Source: JAAFHS01 sp031396505 (lineage in GTDB: Bacteria; Pseudomonadota; Alphaproteobacteria; Rhodobacterales; Rhodobacteraceae). Taken from it: a stretch of 16,772 nucleotides of DNA. Of the stretch, positions 1-7,484 are shown one piece after another (positions within the stretch are counted from its first letter, which is position 1; each line of letters starts with the position of its first letter). Location: contig JANNKX010000201.1 of the NCBI GenBank assembly GCA_031396505.1, positions 1-16,772 on the forward strand. The letters run 5' to 3'. The position numbers and the translations under genes are program-made. The notes below the pieces were generated by a model, which did not search any database, had not been told where the DNA came from, and worked only from the letters and a program-made list of their open reading frames with translations.

Positions 1-80
1 ATGACCAAGCGTGCAAGCCAGATCCCGTTTAGGTCGGAGCGCGCTTGGGGCCATCAGTCGCGAAATAACAGCCCGTGATG

Positions 81-92
81 ATCCGTGCGGAT
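81..92. repeat. 12-bp palindrome ATCCG-TG-CGGAT
   Basis: This is a perfect inverted repeat with 5-bp arms and a 2-bp centre in the leader before the efflux operon. The motif ATCCGTG recurs at 114-120. It could be a small operator, but the arms are short and chance is possible. Apart from this and the FNR-type box at 129-142, I see no convincing gene in bases 1-299. Only peptides under 30 residues are open there, and none is recognisable. Confidence 0.25.
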
Positions 93-128
93 TGCAGTGA
101 ACCCAGGATGACCATCCGTGAGGCGGCA

Positions 129-142
129 CTGATCCATATCAA
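129..142. promoter_or_regulatory. FNR/FnrL-type box upstream of the efflux operon
   Basis: The plus strand reads CTGATCCATATCAA, which is TTGAT-ATGG-ATCAG on the minus strand. This matches 9 of 10 specified bases of the FNR/FnrL consensus TTGAT-N4-ATCAA. It is about 160 bp before the ATG of the HlyD-type gene. A weak -10-like TATGAG follows at 158-163. It could instead serve a divergent gene beyond the left edge of the window. The match is seen directly; binding and target are inferred. Confidence 0.6.
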
Positions 143-299
143 GGTATCCTGTGCAGATATGAGGAATGGTGAGGGGCGTCAGGACGGCATCTGCCGTGGT
201 CGGAGTATTTTGTTTGCAAGACACATGACATGAACGCGCTTGGACAGGCAGTCCGGGTCACCATTGCTGCCATCGCGACGACAACTGGGCGGATCGTAC

Positions 300-1499
300 A
301 TGCCAGATGAAAGCAACCAAGCGGTCGCGGTGGCAAAGACGGCGTCAAATGCCCCTGCCACGGCTGTGGCGAAGGGTCAACTCGTTGTTCCTGCTGCCAC
401 GCCACCCAAGCCGCCGAACGACACGCCAACAAAACGGCCGTGGTGGGTATGGGCGGCGTTGGTTCTGGTGGCCATGGTGGCGACCGGGCTTTGGTACTTC
501 CAGCCATGGGTCAGCAGGGGTCTGGCTGTGACCGTTGAAACGGTCGCCCCCGCGCCTTTGGTGCGGGTTCTGGCGGTGAACGGGCGGATTGCCCCGCTGC
601 ATCTGGTGGAGGTGAGGCCGACCGTCGGTGGAGAGGTGCTCGCCGTACTGGTGGATGAGGGCGCGGTTGTGGCGCAGGGAGAGGTGCTGGCGCGGGTGGA
701 TGCATCGGGCCAGCAGGCAGTGGTGCGGCAGGCGATGGCGGGGCTGGATGCGGGACTGGTGGCGCAATCACAAGCCGAGGCAAATCTGGCGCGGGCCGAC
801 GCGTTAGGTGACAACATCGCGCGCACCGCACGGGAAGATGCGCAAACTGCGCAACAGGCGGCGCAGCAGGAAGTCGCGCGCCTGACAGCGCTGTTTGATC
901 AGGCGCAGATTGAAGCAGAAAAATACACGATCGTCGCCCCGATGGCGGGAACTGTTCTGACCCGCACGGCCGAAGTGGGGCAATCGGTCGACCTGACAAC
1001 CGCCCTGTTTTCCATGGCTGATCTTGGGCAACTCGTGGTCGAAACTGATGTGGATGAGGCCTATGCAACGCAGATTACAACCGGTTTGCCTGCGGTTTTG
1101 CAGCTGAAAGGGGAGGCGAGCAAACAGGATGGCAGCGTCAGCTTTGTCGCAGCGCAGGTTGATGCAGCAACGGGTGGGCTTGCCGTCAAGATCGCGTTTG
1201 ATGATACGGTGACCGCACCGGTTGGTCTGACGGTGACCGCAAACATCATCGTGGATAAACAAGAGGCGGCCATCACCGTGCCCCGCGCTGCGGTGGTGAC
1301 CGATGCAACAGGTGCCGCGGTGTTCGTGATGGTGGCAGACCTTGCCGTACAACGCGCAGTCACGGTCGTGGACTGGCCAGCGGACCGGGTAGAGGTGACA
1401 GACGGCCTTGTGGCAGGCGATATCGTCATCACGGACGCGACCGGGCTGTCAGACGGGGTGGCGATTGCAGTCTCGCCATCGGCAGCGGCAGAACCCTGA
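300..1499 (+). CDS. HlyD-family efflux periplasmic adaptor (membrane-fusion protein)
   Basis: Predicted inner-membrane-anchored adaptor that links the following FtsX-type permease and ATPase to export across the periplasm. From the ATG at 300 it has 399 residues. A proline-rich cytoplasmic N-terminus is followed by one membrane anchor at about residues 48-66. Next come a biotinyl-lipoyl-like half-domain (VGGEVLAVLVDEGAVVAQGE), an alanine/glutamine-rich coiled coil (QAEANLARADAL to QQAAQQEVARL), the second lipoyl half (IVAPMAGTVL) and beta-barrel domains. A TTG start at 240 would add 20 residues lacking family character, so the ATG is preferred, although its Shine-Dalgarno is weak. The stop overlaps the start of the permease (TGATG), so the two are translationally coupled. 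The substrate is unknown; MacA-like macrolide, lipid or peptide export are all possible. Confidence 0.85.
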   Translation: MPDESNQAVAVAKTASNAPATAVAKGQLVVPAATPPKPPNDTPTKRPWWVWAALVLVAMVATGLWYFQPWVSRGLAVTVETVAPAPLVRVLAVNGRIAPLHLVEVRPTVGGEVLAVLVDEGAVVAQGEVLARVDASGQQAVVRQAMAGLDAGLVAQSQAEANLARADALGDNIARTAREDAQTAQQAAQQEVARLTALFDQAQIEAEKYTIVAPMAGTVLTRTAEVGQSVDLTTALFSMADLGQLVVETDVDEAYATQITTGLPAVLQLKGEASKQDGSVSFVAAQVDAATGGLAVKIAFDDTVTAPVGLTVTANIIVDKQEAAITVPRAAVVTDATGAAVFVMVADLAVQRAVTVVDWPADRVEVTDGLVAGDIVITDATGLSDGVAIAVSPSAAAEP

Positions 1500-2707
1500 T
1501 GCTGTATGCCCTGAAAATCGCGAGCCGCTATCTGCTTTCCAGCAAGGCACAATCGGCCCTTCTGGTGTTCGGCGTGGCACTTGGCGTGTTCATCTTCATC
1601 TTCATGAGCGCGCTAATCGGGGGGCTGGCGGAATACATCCTCCACAACACGGTCGGTGACATCAGCCACGTGACCATCGAGGCCGAGGCCGAAGACCCCG
1701 CTGTGCTGATCACGCCCGCAACGGGAACGGTGATCGCTTCAATCGAAAAGGCCAACGCGCGGCAGGCCGTCTTGCGTGATGCCGAGGCGTTCATTCCCCT
1801 GATCGAGGCGCTTCCGGAGGTGATCGCCGTCTCGCCGCAGATCAATGGGGCGGGGTTCATGACGCGCGGATCGCTGGTGTCGCAGGTCAGCATCAACGGG
1901 GTTATCCCGGGCAAGGAATCGGTCATCATCGGGCTGGAAGGGTATCTGGTTTCGGGTGATGTTCGGCTGGGCACGGGGCTGGTGGTCATCGGAAAACGGC
2001 TCGCCGAGGATCTGAGCCTGTCGGTGGGCAATACCATCCGGCTTGATGCCTCGACCGGGGTCAACACGGTGCTGACGGTGGCGGGCATTTATGAAATTGG
2101 CCAAGGTGGGTTTGACCGGGCCACGGCTTATGTCAGCCTGGCCACTGCGCGCACCCTGTTTCAGATCCCGCAGGGTGTGACGCGGATCGAGATCAAGCTG
2201 GACGATCTTTATGCATCCGATGCCGTTGCGGTGCGAATTGCGGCGCTGACGGGGCTTGATGCCAAATCCTGGACCGAAGAAGGCCAGCAATTGCTGGATG
2301 CGTTGCAGGCGCAGGCGCAGACCGGGCTGATCCTCAAGTCCTTTGCCATGGTCACCATCGTCATCGGCGTCGCCTCAAGCCTGCTGCTGTCCACTTATCG
2401 CCGCCGCCCTGAGATCGGGATCATGCGGGCGATGGGCGCAAGCCGTATGTTCGTAGTGTTCGTGTTTGTTACCCAAGGCGCGCTGGTTGGGGTTCTGGGC
2501 GCGCTGGCGGGGGCGGGGATCGGTTATCTTGCGCTGCTGGGCTTTCCGTCACGCGATGAAATTGCACCCGGTGGTCTGCCGATTGACATCGGGCAGGGAG
2601 CGTTTGGTGTGGCAATCCTGTTGACCTCGATCGTGTCGGTGCTGGCATCGATATTGCCAGCACGTTCGGCGGCACGGTTGGACCCGGTGACGGCGATTGG
2701 CCAATGA
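1499..2707 (+). CDS. ABC transporter permease, MacB/FtsX (LolC/E-like) type
   Basis: Inner-membrane permease of 402 residues with the standard four-helix FtsX layout. Helix 1 is at about residues 20-42. A large periplasmic domain spans about 45-275. Helix 2 is at about 278-298, followed by the cytoplasmic coupling segment RRRPEIGIMRAMGAS (301-315). Helices 3 and 4 lie at about 317-347 and 366-386, and the protein ends ARLDPVTAIGQ, the usual FtsX tail. The ATG overlaps the stop of the adaptor gene, and its own TGA overlaps the ATPase start (ATGA). Together the three genes form an HlyD-FtsX-LolD export unit that works by mechanotransmission rather than by a substrate channel through the membrane. 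The class is confident; the exported compound is not known. Confidence 0.88.
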   Translation: MLYALKIASRYLLSSKAQSALLVFGVALGVFIFIFMSALIGGLAEYILHNTVGDISHVTIEAEAEDPAVLITPATGTVIASIEKANARQAVLRDAEAFIPLIEALPEVIAVSPQINGAGFMTRGSLVSQVSINGVIPGKESVIIGLEGYLVSGDVRLGTGLVVIGKRLAEDLSLSVGNTIRLDASTGVNTVLTVAGIYEIGQGGFDRATAYVSLATARTLFQIPQGVTRIEIKLDDLYASDAVAVRIAALTGLDAKSWTEEGQQLLDALQAQAQTGLILKSFAMVTIVIGVASSLLLSTYRRRPEIGIMRAMGASRMFVVFVFVTQGALVGVLGALAGAGIGYLALLGFPSRDEIAPGGLPIDIGQGAFGVAILLTSIVSVLASILPARSAARLDPVTAIGQ

Positions 2708-3381
2708 CAGCGCTGCTGGACCTGCGCGATCTGGTGAAGACATATGGGACGGGTGAAGCGGAAACGCGCGTGTTGCGCGGGTTATCGCTGCATATGGAGA
2801 CGGGCGAACTGGCGGCCCTGCTAGGGCCATCGGGATCCGGCAAAAGCACGCTGCTGACCATTCTGGGCACGCTGATGCAGCCGACATCGGGCAGCCATGT
2901 GATGTTGGGGATAGACCTGACGACGGCGAATGACCGCGCCCTGACCGAGTTTCGCAACCAGCACATCGGGTTCGTATTCCAGTTCCACAACCTGTTGCCC
3001 GACTTTACCGCGCTGGAGAACGTGATCTTTCCGACGGCAGTGCGCGAGGGGCGTGAAACTGCGGCCGCCCGCGCAAGGGGGCGCGATCTGCTAGGCCGGA
3101 TGGGCCTGGCCGACCGGGTGGATTTTCCGTCGACCAACCTGTCAGGCGGCCAGAAACAACGCGTGGCCGTCGCGCGCGCCCTGATGAACAGCCCAGAACT
3201 GGTGCTGGCGGATGAGCCGACGGGGAACCTTGACCGTGCATCGGCCACGCAAGTGATGGAGTTGATCGGGCAGATCAACCGGGACGAGGGGACGACATTC
3301 CTGATCTCGACCCATGACGAAAAGATCGCGGCAACGTGCAGGCGGCAGATCGTGGTGGGGGAGGGGCTGGTGACGGGGTGA
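2704..3381 (+). CDS. ABC transporter ATP-binding protein, LolD/MacB type
   Basis: Cytoplasmic ATPase of 225 residues that should energise the preceding permease. All nucleotide-binding motifs are present: Walker A GPSGSGKST (41-49), Q-loop glutamine at about 93 (FQFHNLLPDFTALENV), signature LSGGQ (146-150), Walker B LVLADEP (167-172) and the switch histidine in ISTHDE at about 204. The Q-loop sequence and the EPTGNLD block are typical of the LolD/MacB/FtsE class that partners FtsX-type permeases. The ATG overlaps the permease stop as ATGA. It is the last gene of the operon. No clear T-tract terminator follows, only an imperfect CCTG/CAGG stem near 3399-3410. Confidence 0.9.
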   Translation: MTALLDLRDLVKTYGTGEAETRVLRGLSLHMETGELAALLGPSGSGKSTLLTILGTLMQPTSGSHVMLGIDLTTANDRALTEFRNQHIGFVFQFHNLLPDFTALENVIFPTAVREGRETAAARARGRDLLGRMGLADRVDFPSTNLSGGQKQRVAVARALMNSPELVLADEPTGNLDRASATQVMELIGQINRDEGTTFLISTHDEKIAATCRRQIVVGEGLVTG

Positions 3382-3429
3382 AGGCCCCGGATTTGTCACC
3401 TGTCGGCAGGCAGGCAAACCTACATTTTG

Positions 3430-3438
3430 TGCTATAAT
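3430..3438 (+). promoter_or_regulatory. Extended -10 promoter for the DUF1992 gene
   Basis: The sequence TGC-TATAAT is a perfect extended -10 element (TGN followed by consensus TATAAT at 3433-3438). A start point near 3445 would give a leader of about 20 nt, ending in a good Shine-Dalgarno GGAAAGG (3452-3458) before the ATG at 3466. No good -35 is seen at 16-18 bp spacing, which fits an extended -10 promoter. It implies vegetative, constitutive expression independent of the upstream efflux operon. Confidence 0.6.
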
Positions 3439-3465
3439 CGCACATCGTCGTGGAAAGGTCATCCG

Positions 3466-3786
3466 ATGAAGTTTTCGACGCTTGCGGAACGGCAAATCCT
3501 GAAGGCCCAAGCCGAAGGTCAGTTCGACAACCTGAAAGGCGCTGGCAAACCGCTCAATATGGACGATGGTGTGGGCAGCCCGGATGCCGTAGGCTTTCGC
3601 ATCATGGCCGAAGCCGGGGCCGTTCCCAGAGAAATCGACTTGCGCAAAGCCGTGCATGCGCAGACGCACATCCTGCGTGTGGCCGTCGGTGAGCAAAACC
3701 GGAAAAGAGAAATGGTAAAGTTGGCTGATTTGCAGCTTCGACTGGATATCGAACAGGAAGCGCGGCGCAGGTTCTATGGTGCCTGA
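3466..3786 (+). CDS. DUF1992 (DnaJ-like C-terminal conserved domain) protein
   Basis: A 106-residue cytoplasmic protein matching the short bacterial DUF1992 family, whose domain also occurs in eukaryotic DNAJC28. Hallmarks are the N-terminal AERQILKAQAEGQFDNLKGAGKPL block and the following helical segment with AEAGAVPREIDLRKAV. The protein is hydrophilic, with no signal or membrane segment. The biochemical role of the family is not established. A TTG at 3427 would extend it by 13 residues, but that extension overlaps the promoter. The ATG at 3466 has a strong GGAAAGG Shine-Dalgarno at 7-nt spacing. It stands alone between the efflux operon and the convergent minus-strand operon. Confidence 0.85.
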   Translation: MKFSTLAERQILKAQAEGQFDNLKGAGKPLNMDDGVGSPDAVGFRIMAEAGAVPREIDLRKAVHAQTHILRVAVGEQNRKREMVKLADLQLRLDIEQEARRRFYGA

Positions 3787-3919
3787 CTGCTGGTATTGGA
3801 CGAGGGATTTGTGACTGTGTTTTGGGGCCGGATACACAAAGAGGGCATGTACTAACCGGGTAAATCGGCTTTGGCCCGCGAACGTTTCAACGGCTTTCAG
3901 CCTGATACCCTTCTGGCCT

Positions 3920-4306
3920 TCAGAACAGCCCGTTATCGTTCTTTGATGTGCCCGGCACGATCTGAAGGACATCCCAATGTTCCACGATCTTCCCCGCGTC
4001 ATCGAACCGAAAGATGTCGATGCCGGCGTATTCATCTGTGCCCGGCCATATCTGGTGGCAGTGAAGAACCACAAGATTGCCCTCCGCGATGGCGCGCTTG
4101 AAATGGACGGACTTGCCGGGATAGTCGCGGGCCATCGCCTCGAAATAGGCAATGAAGGCCGCTTTGCCATCGGCCACATGGGGATTATGCTGAATGTAGT
4201 CCGCAGCGGCATATCGCTCTATCGCCGCGCGCGGCTGACATTGGTTGAACATCAAATCGTAAAACGCCAGTGCGGTGGCCTTGTTGGTGTCAGAGGTGAC
4301 GGTCAT
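3920..4306 (-). CDS. NTF2/SnoaL-like domain protein
   Basis: A 128-residue protein of the SnoaL-like part of the NTF2 fold, a cone-shaped alpha+beta barrel. Diagnostic segments are an N-terminal helix (ATALAFYDLMF), the YIQHNPHVADGKAAF motif (residues 37-51), HCHQIWPGT and the C-terminal strand run IDIFRFDDAGKIVEHWDVLQ (96-115). His40, His43 and the Glu-His-Trp triplet are the usual pocket residues of this group. Family members include small-molecule isomerases, hydrolases and many uncharacterised proteins, so no reaction is assigned. The ATG has a good AGGAG Shine-Dalgarno (complement of 4313-4317). It is the last gene of the minus-strand run and converges on the DUF1992 gene across a 133-bp gap with no obvious terminator. 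Confidence 0.8.
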   Translation of the reverse strand: MTVTSDTNKATALAFYDLMFNQCQPRAAIERYAAADYIQHNPHVADGKAAFIAYFEAMARDYPGKSVHFKRAIAEGNLVVLHCHQIWPGTDEYAGIDIFRFDDAGKIVEHWDVLQIVPGTSKNDNGLF

Positions 4307-4339
4307 TTCAGGCTCCTGCGGCGGGTTCCGCTTTTTCTG

Positions 4340-4715
4340 TCATGGCGCAAATTCATAGGCAATCGTATCAATCGTGCCTTTGACATACCGCTTTTCCCCT
4401 TGCGGGGTGATTTATGGCACCTCGCCCGTCAGCGACAGGTTCATGCCATCGCGGGTTTGGTAACTGGCCATGTTGCCGATGGTCCCTGAACCGGCGCGCA
4501 ATCGGCATAGCACGGGATGGTCCGCAGATCGACGGTGCCAAATCCCTGGAGCAGCCAATGGGTGCCGAGCAGAACGACGGTGATGCCGAAAATCAAGCCA
4601 AAGATGCGGGTCAATTTCGCGAATTCTTCTGTGATGCGCTGCGACCAATCCGCTGCGACGCTGGTCGTTCAACCCCGTCTTTTTAAGGTAATATGACAGC
4701 AGGGTCGGCGGTCAT
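4340..4715 (-). pseudogene. Decayed small membrane-protein gene between hydrolase and NTF2-like gene
   Basis: No intact gene fits this roughly 400-bp gap, but coding-like pieces lie in different frames on the operon strand. An ATG at 4715 overlaps the hydrolase stop (ATGA) as a coupled gene would, yet it reaches a TAA after 10 codons next to an A5 run. In another frame, 4668-4444 is open for 75 codons and encodes a convincing segment: a helix (SQRITEEFAKLTRIFG), one membrane span (LIFGITVVLLG) and PCYADCAPVQGPSATW, a cysteine-containing loop typical of small inner-membrane proteins. It has no ATG or GTG of its own except at its very end. A third stretch (MASYQTRDGMNLSLTGEVP, stop, then GEKRYVKGTIDTIAYEFAP) ends at 4340. 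I read this as a gene broken by at least two frameshifts plus stops. Sequencing error or a short TTG-started membrane peptide are alternatives. Confidence 0.45.
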
Positions 4716-5695
4716 GGCGCGACTGCCGCCGTGTGCGGTGTGATCAACGCGGCAATCGCGTCCATCACTTCGTCATTGTGTCCGACCCAGACATGCCCGC
4801 CGGTCTCGAAACCCATGAATTGAGCACCGGCGATCTGGCTGGCTGTGTATTCCGCGCTGGCATAAGTGCCGTAGCGGTCATCGCGGGCGCTGATGATCAG
4901 GGTGGGTACGGTAACCAGATCAAGGCGGGAGGGGGCGATAGTCTTGCTGGCCGATGTGTCACTGCGCAAGCCTGCGATACGGGCGGAGATGGGCAGGATA
5001 TTGTCGATCATCGCGTTGACGCGGGCTTGTTCAGCTTGGCTGGCCGTGTCCAGCAGTCCGGGCGGGGTGGCCAGTACGGTGCCCATAAGTTGCCCGCGCG
5101 CCAGATGCATGGCGGACCAGTATAGAAAATCAGACCCCAGCACTGTCATCATCGTGTTTTCGATCCAAGGGACCATCGGGGCCGCCGAACTGGCCTCGGT
5201 CGGCGGTTTATAGGCAAGCGGCACCAGAAGGATCAGCGCGGACACGCGGGTCGGGTGGCGGATCGCCATTTGCAGCGCCGACAGCGCCCCGGCAGACCCG
5301 CCCATTACGGCGGCTTGCGGGATATGCAGGGCATCGAGCAGACAGACAAACGCATCGGCCTGTGCTGCGGCGGACGCATCCGCGGGCATAGGCGTGCGCA
5401 GATAGCCAAAGCGCGACATGGCAATCACCCGGATGCCCCGCGCGGTCAGCGGTGCGGCAAAACCCATGCCTTGGTCATACCCGCCACCGCTGCCATGCAC
5501 GGCGAGCAGGGGTATGCCTTCCCCGGCATCGGCATATTCAATCGCCCCGCAGGGGGTTTCGATCATCGTGCTGCCCTGCAGGGTTCGGGCGCGTGCAATG
5601 GCGATGTCAGTGTGAAATTGCCACCAGATCAGTATCGCCATGCCAGTCCCGATCGAGAGGACAATGGCAAAGGCCTTGGGTGGTAACAGCGTCAC
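4712..5695 (-). CDS. Membrane-anchored alpha/beta hydrolase
   Basis: A 327-residue alpha/beta-hydrolase-fold protein with an uncleaved N-terminal signal anchor (about residues 8-25, ending in IWW), which should place the catalytic domain in the periplasm. Visible active-site parts are the oxyanion loop HGSGGG (67-72), nucleophile elbow GGSAG with Ser134, acid Asp272 or Asp273 (SARDDRYGT) and His301 (GGHVWVGH). The order and spacing fit an esterase/lipase or C-C hydrolase; the substrate cannot be read from sequence. The GTG start at 5695 sits in a GTGA overlap with the stop of the DUF6064 gene, which supports coupling despite no clear Shine-Dalgarno. The next gene downstream is degraded. Confidence 0.82.
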   Translation of the reverse strand: MTLLPPKAFAIVLSIGTGMAILIWWQFHTDIAIARARTLQGSTMIETPCGAIEYADAGEGIPLLAVHGSGGGYDQGMGFAAPLTARGIRVIAMSRFGYLRTPMPADASAAAQADAFVCLLDALHIPQAAVMGGSAGALSALQMAIRHPTRVSALILLVPLAYKPPTEASSAAPMVPWIENTMMTVLGSDFLYWSAMHLARGQLMGTVLATPPGLLDTASQAEQARVNAMIDNILPISARIAGLRSDTSASKTIAPSRLDLVTVPTLIISARDDRYGTYASAEYTASQIAGAQFMGFETGGHVWVGHNDEVMDAIAALITPHTAAVAP

Positions 5696-6360
5696 GGTGT
5701 GACCATTGATCTGTCATTCCGCCGAGATGCATGGGTCTGCAACAGCAAAGTCCCGGCAAGCAAAGCGCCTGCGATGGGCATCGCCAAATCTTCGGGCATG
5801 CCAAGCTGAATTGCTGCTGCCAATCCGATCAGCGACCACATAAACGGGATGACTGACAGCCAGATCACCCAGACCCCGCGTGTCAGCAGCAGCATTCCGA
5901 TGCTGAATATCGTGGTAGGGCAGGGGGCGACACCGAACATCGGACCTGCCAGCAACCCATGTCCGGCCCATATTCCCAAGACAGGATAGATCGCTACAGC
6001 ATAGATAATTGTCGCCAGTCCCGCGACGGTGCGGAAATCCGGCGCAAGGTGCAGGTGCAGATTGGCTGGCCTAATGGCGCTTGCCAGAAAAAAGATGGCC
6101 TGCAGCACGAAAAATGCTGCGAACACGGGTGCAATCGGGTTGATCTGGACAAAGAACGTCAGATGATAGCCGATCCCGGTGACTGCCCAAAGGATGGCGA
6201 GTGCTGCAAGAGCCAGCCGCACCGATCCTTGCTGCGCAATGAAAAGAGGCGCAATTACCACCAGTCCAAGACCATAAGCGACGATCTGAAATGGCCAGAT
6301 AGCAGCGTTGTAATCTGCAAAAACGCGTAAGAACGCGTCAATTGTGAAAGGTGGGTTCAC
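5692..6360 (-). CDS. DUF6064 family multi-pass membrane protein
   Basis: A 222-residue, strongly hydrophobic protein with about six to seven predicted membrane segments (for example residues 22-42, 48-66, 76-96, 111-131, 150-160 and 163-184). The motif MFGVAPCPTTIFSIGMLLL (141-159) is the recognisable signature of the family now named DUF6064, which has no established function. The conserved Cys-Pro in a membrane-proximal loop could bind metal or act in redox, but this is speculation. The GTG start lies in a GTGA overlap with the stop of the nitroreductase gene, preceded by AGGTGA as a plausible Shine-Dalgarno. Its own TGA overlaps the hydrolase GTG, so three genes are tightly coupled. Confidence 0.75.
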   Translation of the reverse strand: MNPPFTIDAFLRVFADYNAAIWPFQIVAYGLGLVVIAPLFIAQQGSVRLALAALAILWAVTGIGYHLTFFVQINPIAPVFAAFFVLQAIFFLASAIRPANLHLHLAPDFRTVAGLATIIYAVAIYPVLGIWAGHGLLAGPMFGVAPCPTTIFSIGMLLLTRGVWVIWLSVIPFMWSLIGLAAAIQLGMPEDLAMPIAGALLAGTLLLQTHASRRNDRSMVTP

Positions 6361-7451
6361 GTCATCACCTCACTGACAGGGCGACGGTTTGCATAGGGCA
6401 TCGCCTCTCCCCGCCCGAACCGCATCACCAGATCGGGTCTGCGTCCCGGCATCCCGATCAGTTTGGCCAAGTCCTGGCGAAAGGCGGCCACTTCGACCGG
6501 TTGGTTCAGGAACGCGTGTTTCAACCCCATGGCCGTGGCCTGCAGCGCAAACCGTTGGCAGGCGCGTCCGGTCTGGACCCAATGTTCCGGATTATCCTTT
6601 GCACCGACAAACACGGCGAAACCGGCAGAGGAGGCGATTTTTGCGGCAGTTTTTGTGTTGTCGTCGGCCGCCGTGAACGCCCAGTCCACCACTGTTGGCC
6701 CGAGCCAATCGGGCAGGATCGGATTGCCGCCGGCAGCACTGAACAGCCCGTCCCCGGTGGTCAACGCGCGGCGTGGGTTGAACCGCATCCAGTGTTTCAA
6801 CTCGGCCATAAAGGCGGCATCCGCAAGCTGTGCCGTGTTCCCTCGGGCGATCAGGTCTGACAGATGGCCCATCTGCATCCGGTCCGTAATCAGGATCAGA
6901 TCGACATCAGGGATGCGTGCCGCACTTACCAAAAGCTCCAGCTCTGCGGCGGTCAGGTGTGATCCGTCATACAGCCCCCGTGTCGATTGCCGCTGCCGGA
7001 TGGCGTCGGACAGGGCCGTATCCGTTGCGTCTCCGGTGCTGTGGGCAAAGCTGATCTCATCTGTCGCAGGATCAAAAGCAACCTCGCCCGGCATTCCGCG
7101 CGACGCCGCAGCGATCAACAGGTTTTCAGCGGCACAGCCCAGGCTGACGAACAAGTGGTGATTGTCAGGGTCTACCACCGGTGTGGCGCGGGTCAGATCG
7201 GGGAAGATGTTGATCCTGTCGCCATCAATCCGGAAAGCCCACGCTTGGGTGTTATGGCTGTTGGCCGCCAAGGTGGCAAAGCGGATGAGATCGCGCGGAT
7301 CGGGGCTATCGGGGAGGGGTGCGCGCAGGGCGGACATGGCGGTGGCATAGTCGTCCATCGACCCCATGCGTCGGACCCCGGACCAGACAGCGCCCGCCCC
7401 GGCAAGGATCACTGCCCCACCCCCGGCCAGCAGATTGCGTCGGTTCAGCAT
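6357..7451 (-). CDS. Tat-exported Acg-family nitroreductase-like flavoprotein
   Basis: A 364-residue protein with an N-terminal twin-arginine-type signal: NRRNLLAGG followed by a hydrophobic stretch to about residue 25. This suggests folding with cofactor before export to the periplasm or membrane. The body resembles the Acg-like branch of the nitroreductase fold, with AANSHNTQAW (62-71) near the FMN site, a QRQSTRG segment, and a C-terminal half with TGRACQRFALQATAMGLKHAFLNQPVE. The group is named after M. tuberculosis Acg (Rv2032), a hypoxia-induced FMN protein that may act in flavin storage rather than nitroreduction. The start follows the cupin gene by 33 bp and has a weak Shine-Dalgarno. 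The stop overlaps the DUF6064 start. The FNR-type box at 7961-7974 could control this operon. Confidence 0.82.
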   Translation of the reverse strand: MLNRRNLLAGGGAVILAGAGAVWSGVRRMGSMDDYATAMSALRAPLPDSPDPRDLIRFATLAANSHNTQAWAFRIDGDRINIFPDLTRATPVVDPDNHHLFVSLGCAAENLLIAAASRGMPGEVAFDPATDEISFAHSTGDATDTALSDAIRQRQSTRGLYDGSHLTAAELELLVSAARIPDVDLILITDRMQMGHLSDLIARGNTAQLADAAFMAELKHWMRFNPRRALTTGDGLFSAAGGNPILPDWLGPTVVDWAFTAADDNTKTAAKIASSAGFAVFVGAKDNPEHWVQTGRACQRFALQATAMGLKHAFLNQPVEVAAFRQDLAKLIGMPGRRPDLVMRFGRGEAMPYANRRPVSEVMT

Positions 7452-7467
7452 GGTCTGGGACTTTTGC

Positions 7468-7482
7468 TGCGGTTCAGCCGCA
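7468..7482 (-). repeat. Small hairpin between cupin and nitroreductase genes
   Basis: Perfect 5-bp arms TGCGG/CCGCA surround a 5-nt loop (TTCAG on the plus strand). They lie three bases past the cupin stop and 16 bases before the nitroreductase start. On the minus strand the stem is followed by GCAAAAG rather than a T-tract, so it is more likely an mRNA processing or stability element than a terminator. The stem is short and the confidence modest. Confidence 0.3.
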
Positions 7483-7484
7483 CC

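Noticed and set aside
240..299. TTG start at 240 for the HlyD-type adaptor
   Set aside because: There is no Shine-Dalgarno, and the extra 20 residues have no family character; the ATG at 300 is a better start.
2183..2196. FNR-like sequence CGGAT-CGAG-ATCAA
   Set aside because: It matches only 8 of 10 positions and lies well inside the permease coding sequence, so it is most simply codon usage.
3399..3410. CCTG-TCGG-CAGG stem after the LolD-type gene as terminator
   Set aside because: The stem is only 4 bp and is not followed by a T-run.
3809..3840. Possible bidirectional terminator TTTGTG/CACAAA between the convergent DUF1992 and NTF2-like genes
   Set aside because: The 6-bp A+T-rich stem has a 20-nt loop and no flanking T-tract, so it is unlikely to terminate transcription.
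3142..4212. Minus-strand open frame of 356 codons crossing the ATPase, the DUF1992 gene and the NTF2-like gene
   Set aside because: It is antisense to the ATPase and DUF1992 genes and overlaps the NTF2-like gene in another frame. It has no domain and odd composition, as expected for a shadow frame in high-G+C DNA.
4414..4686. Plus-strand open frame of 90 codons in the gap between hydrolase and NTF2-like genes
   Set aside because: Its translation is arginine/cysteine-rich with no recognisable domain, and it lies antisense to convincing membrane-protein coding pieces on the operon strand.
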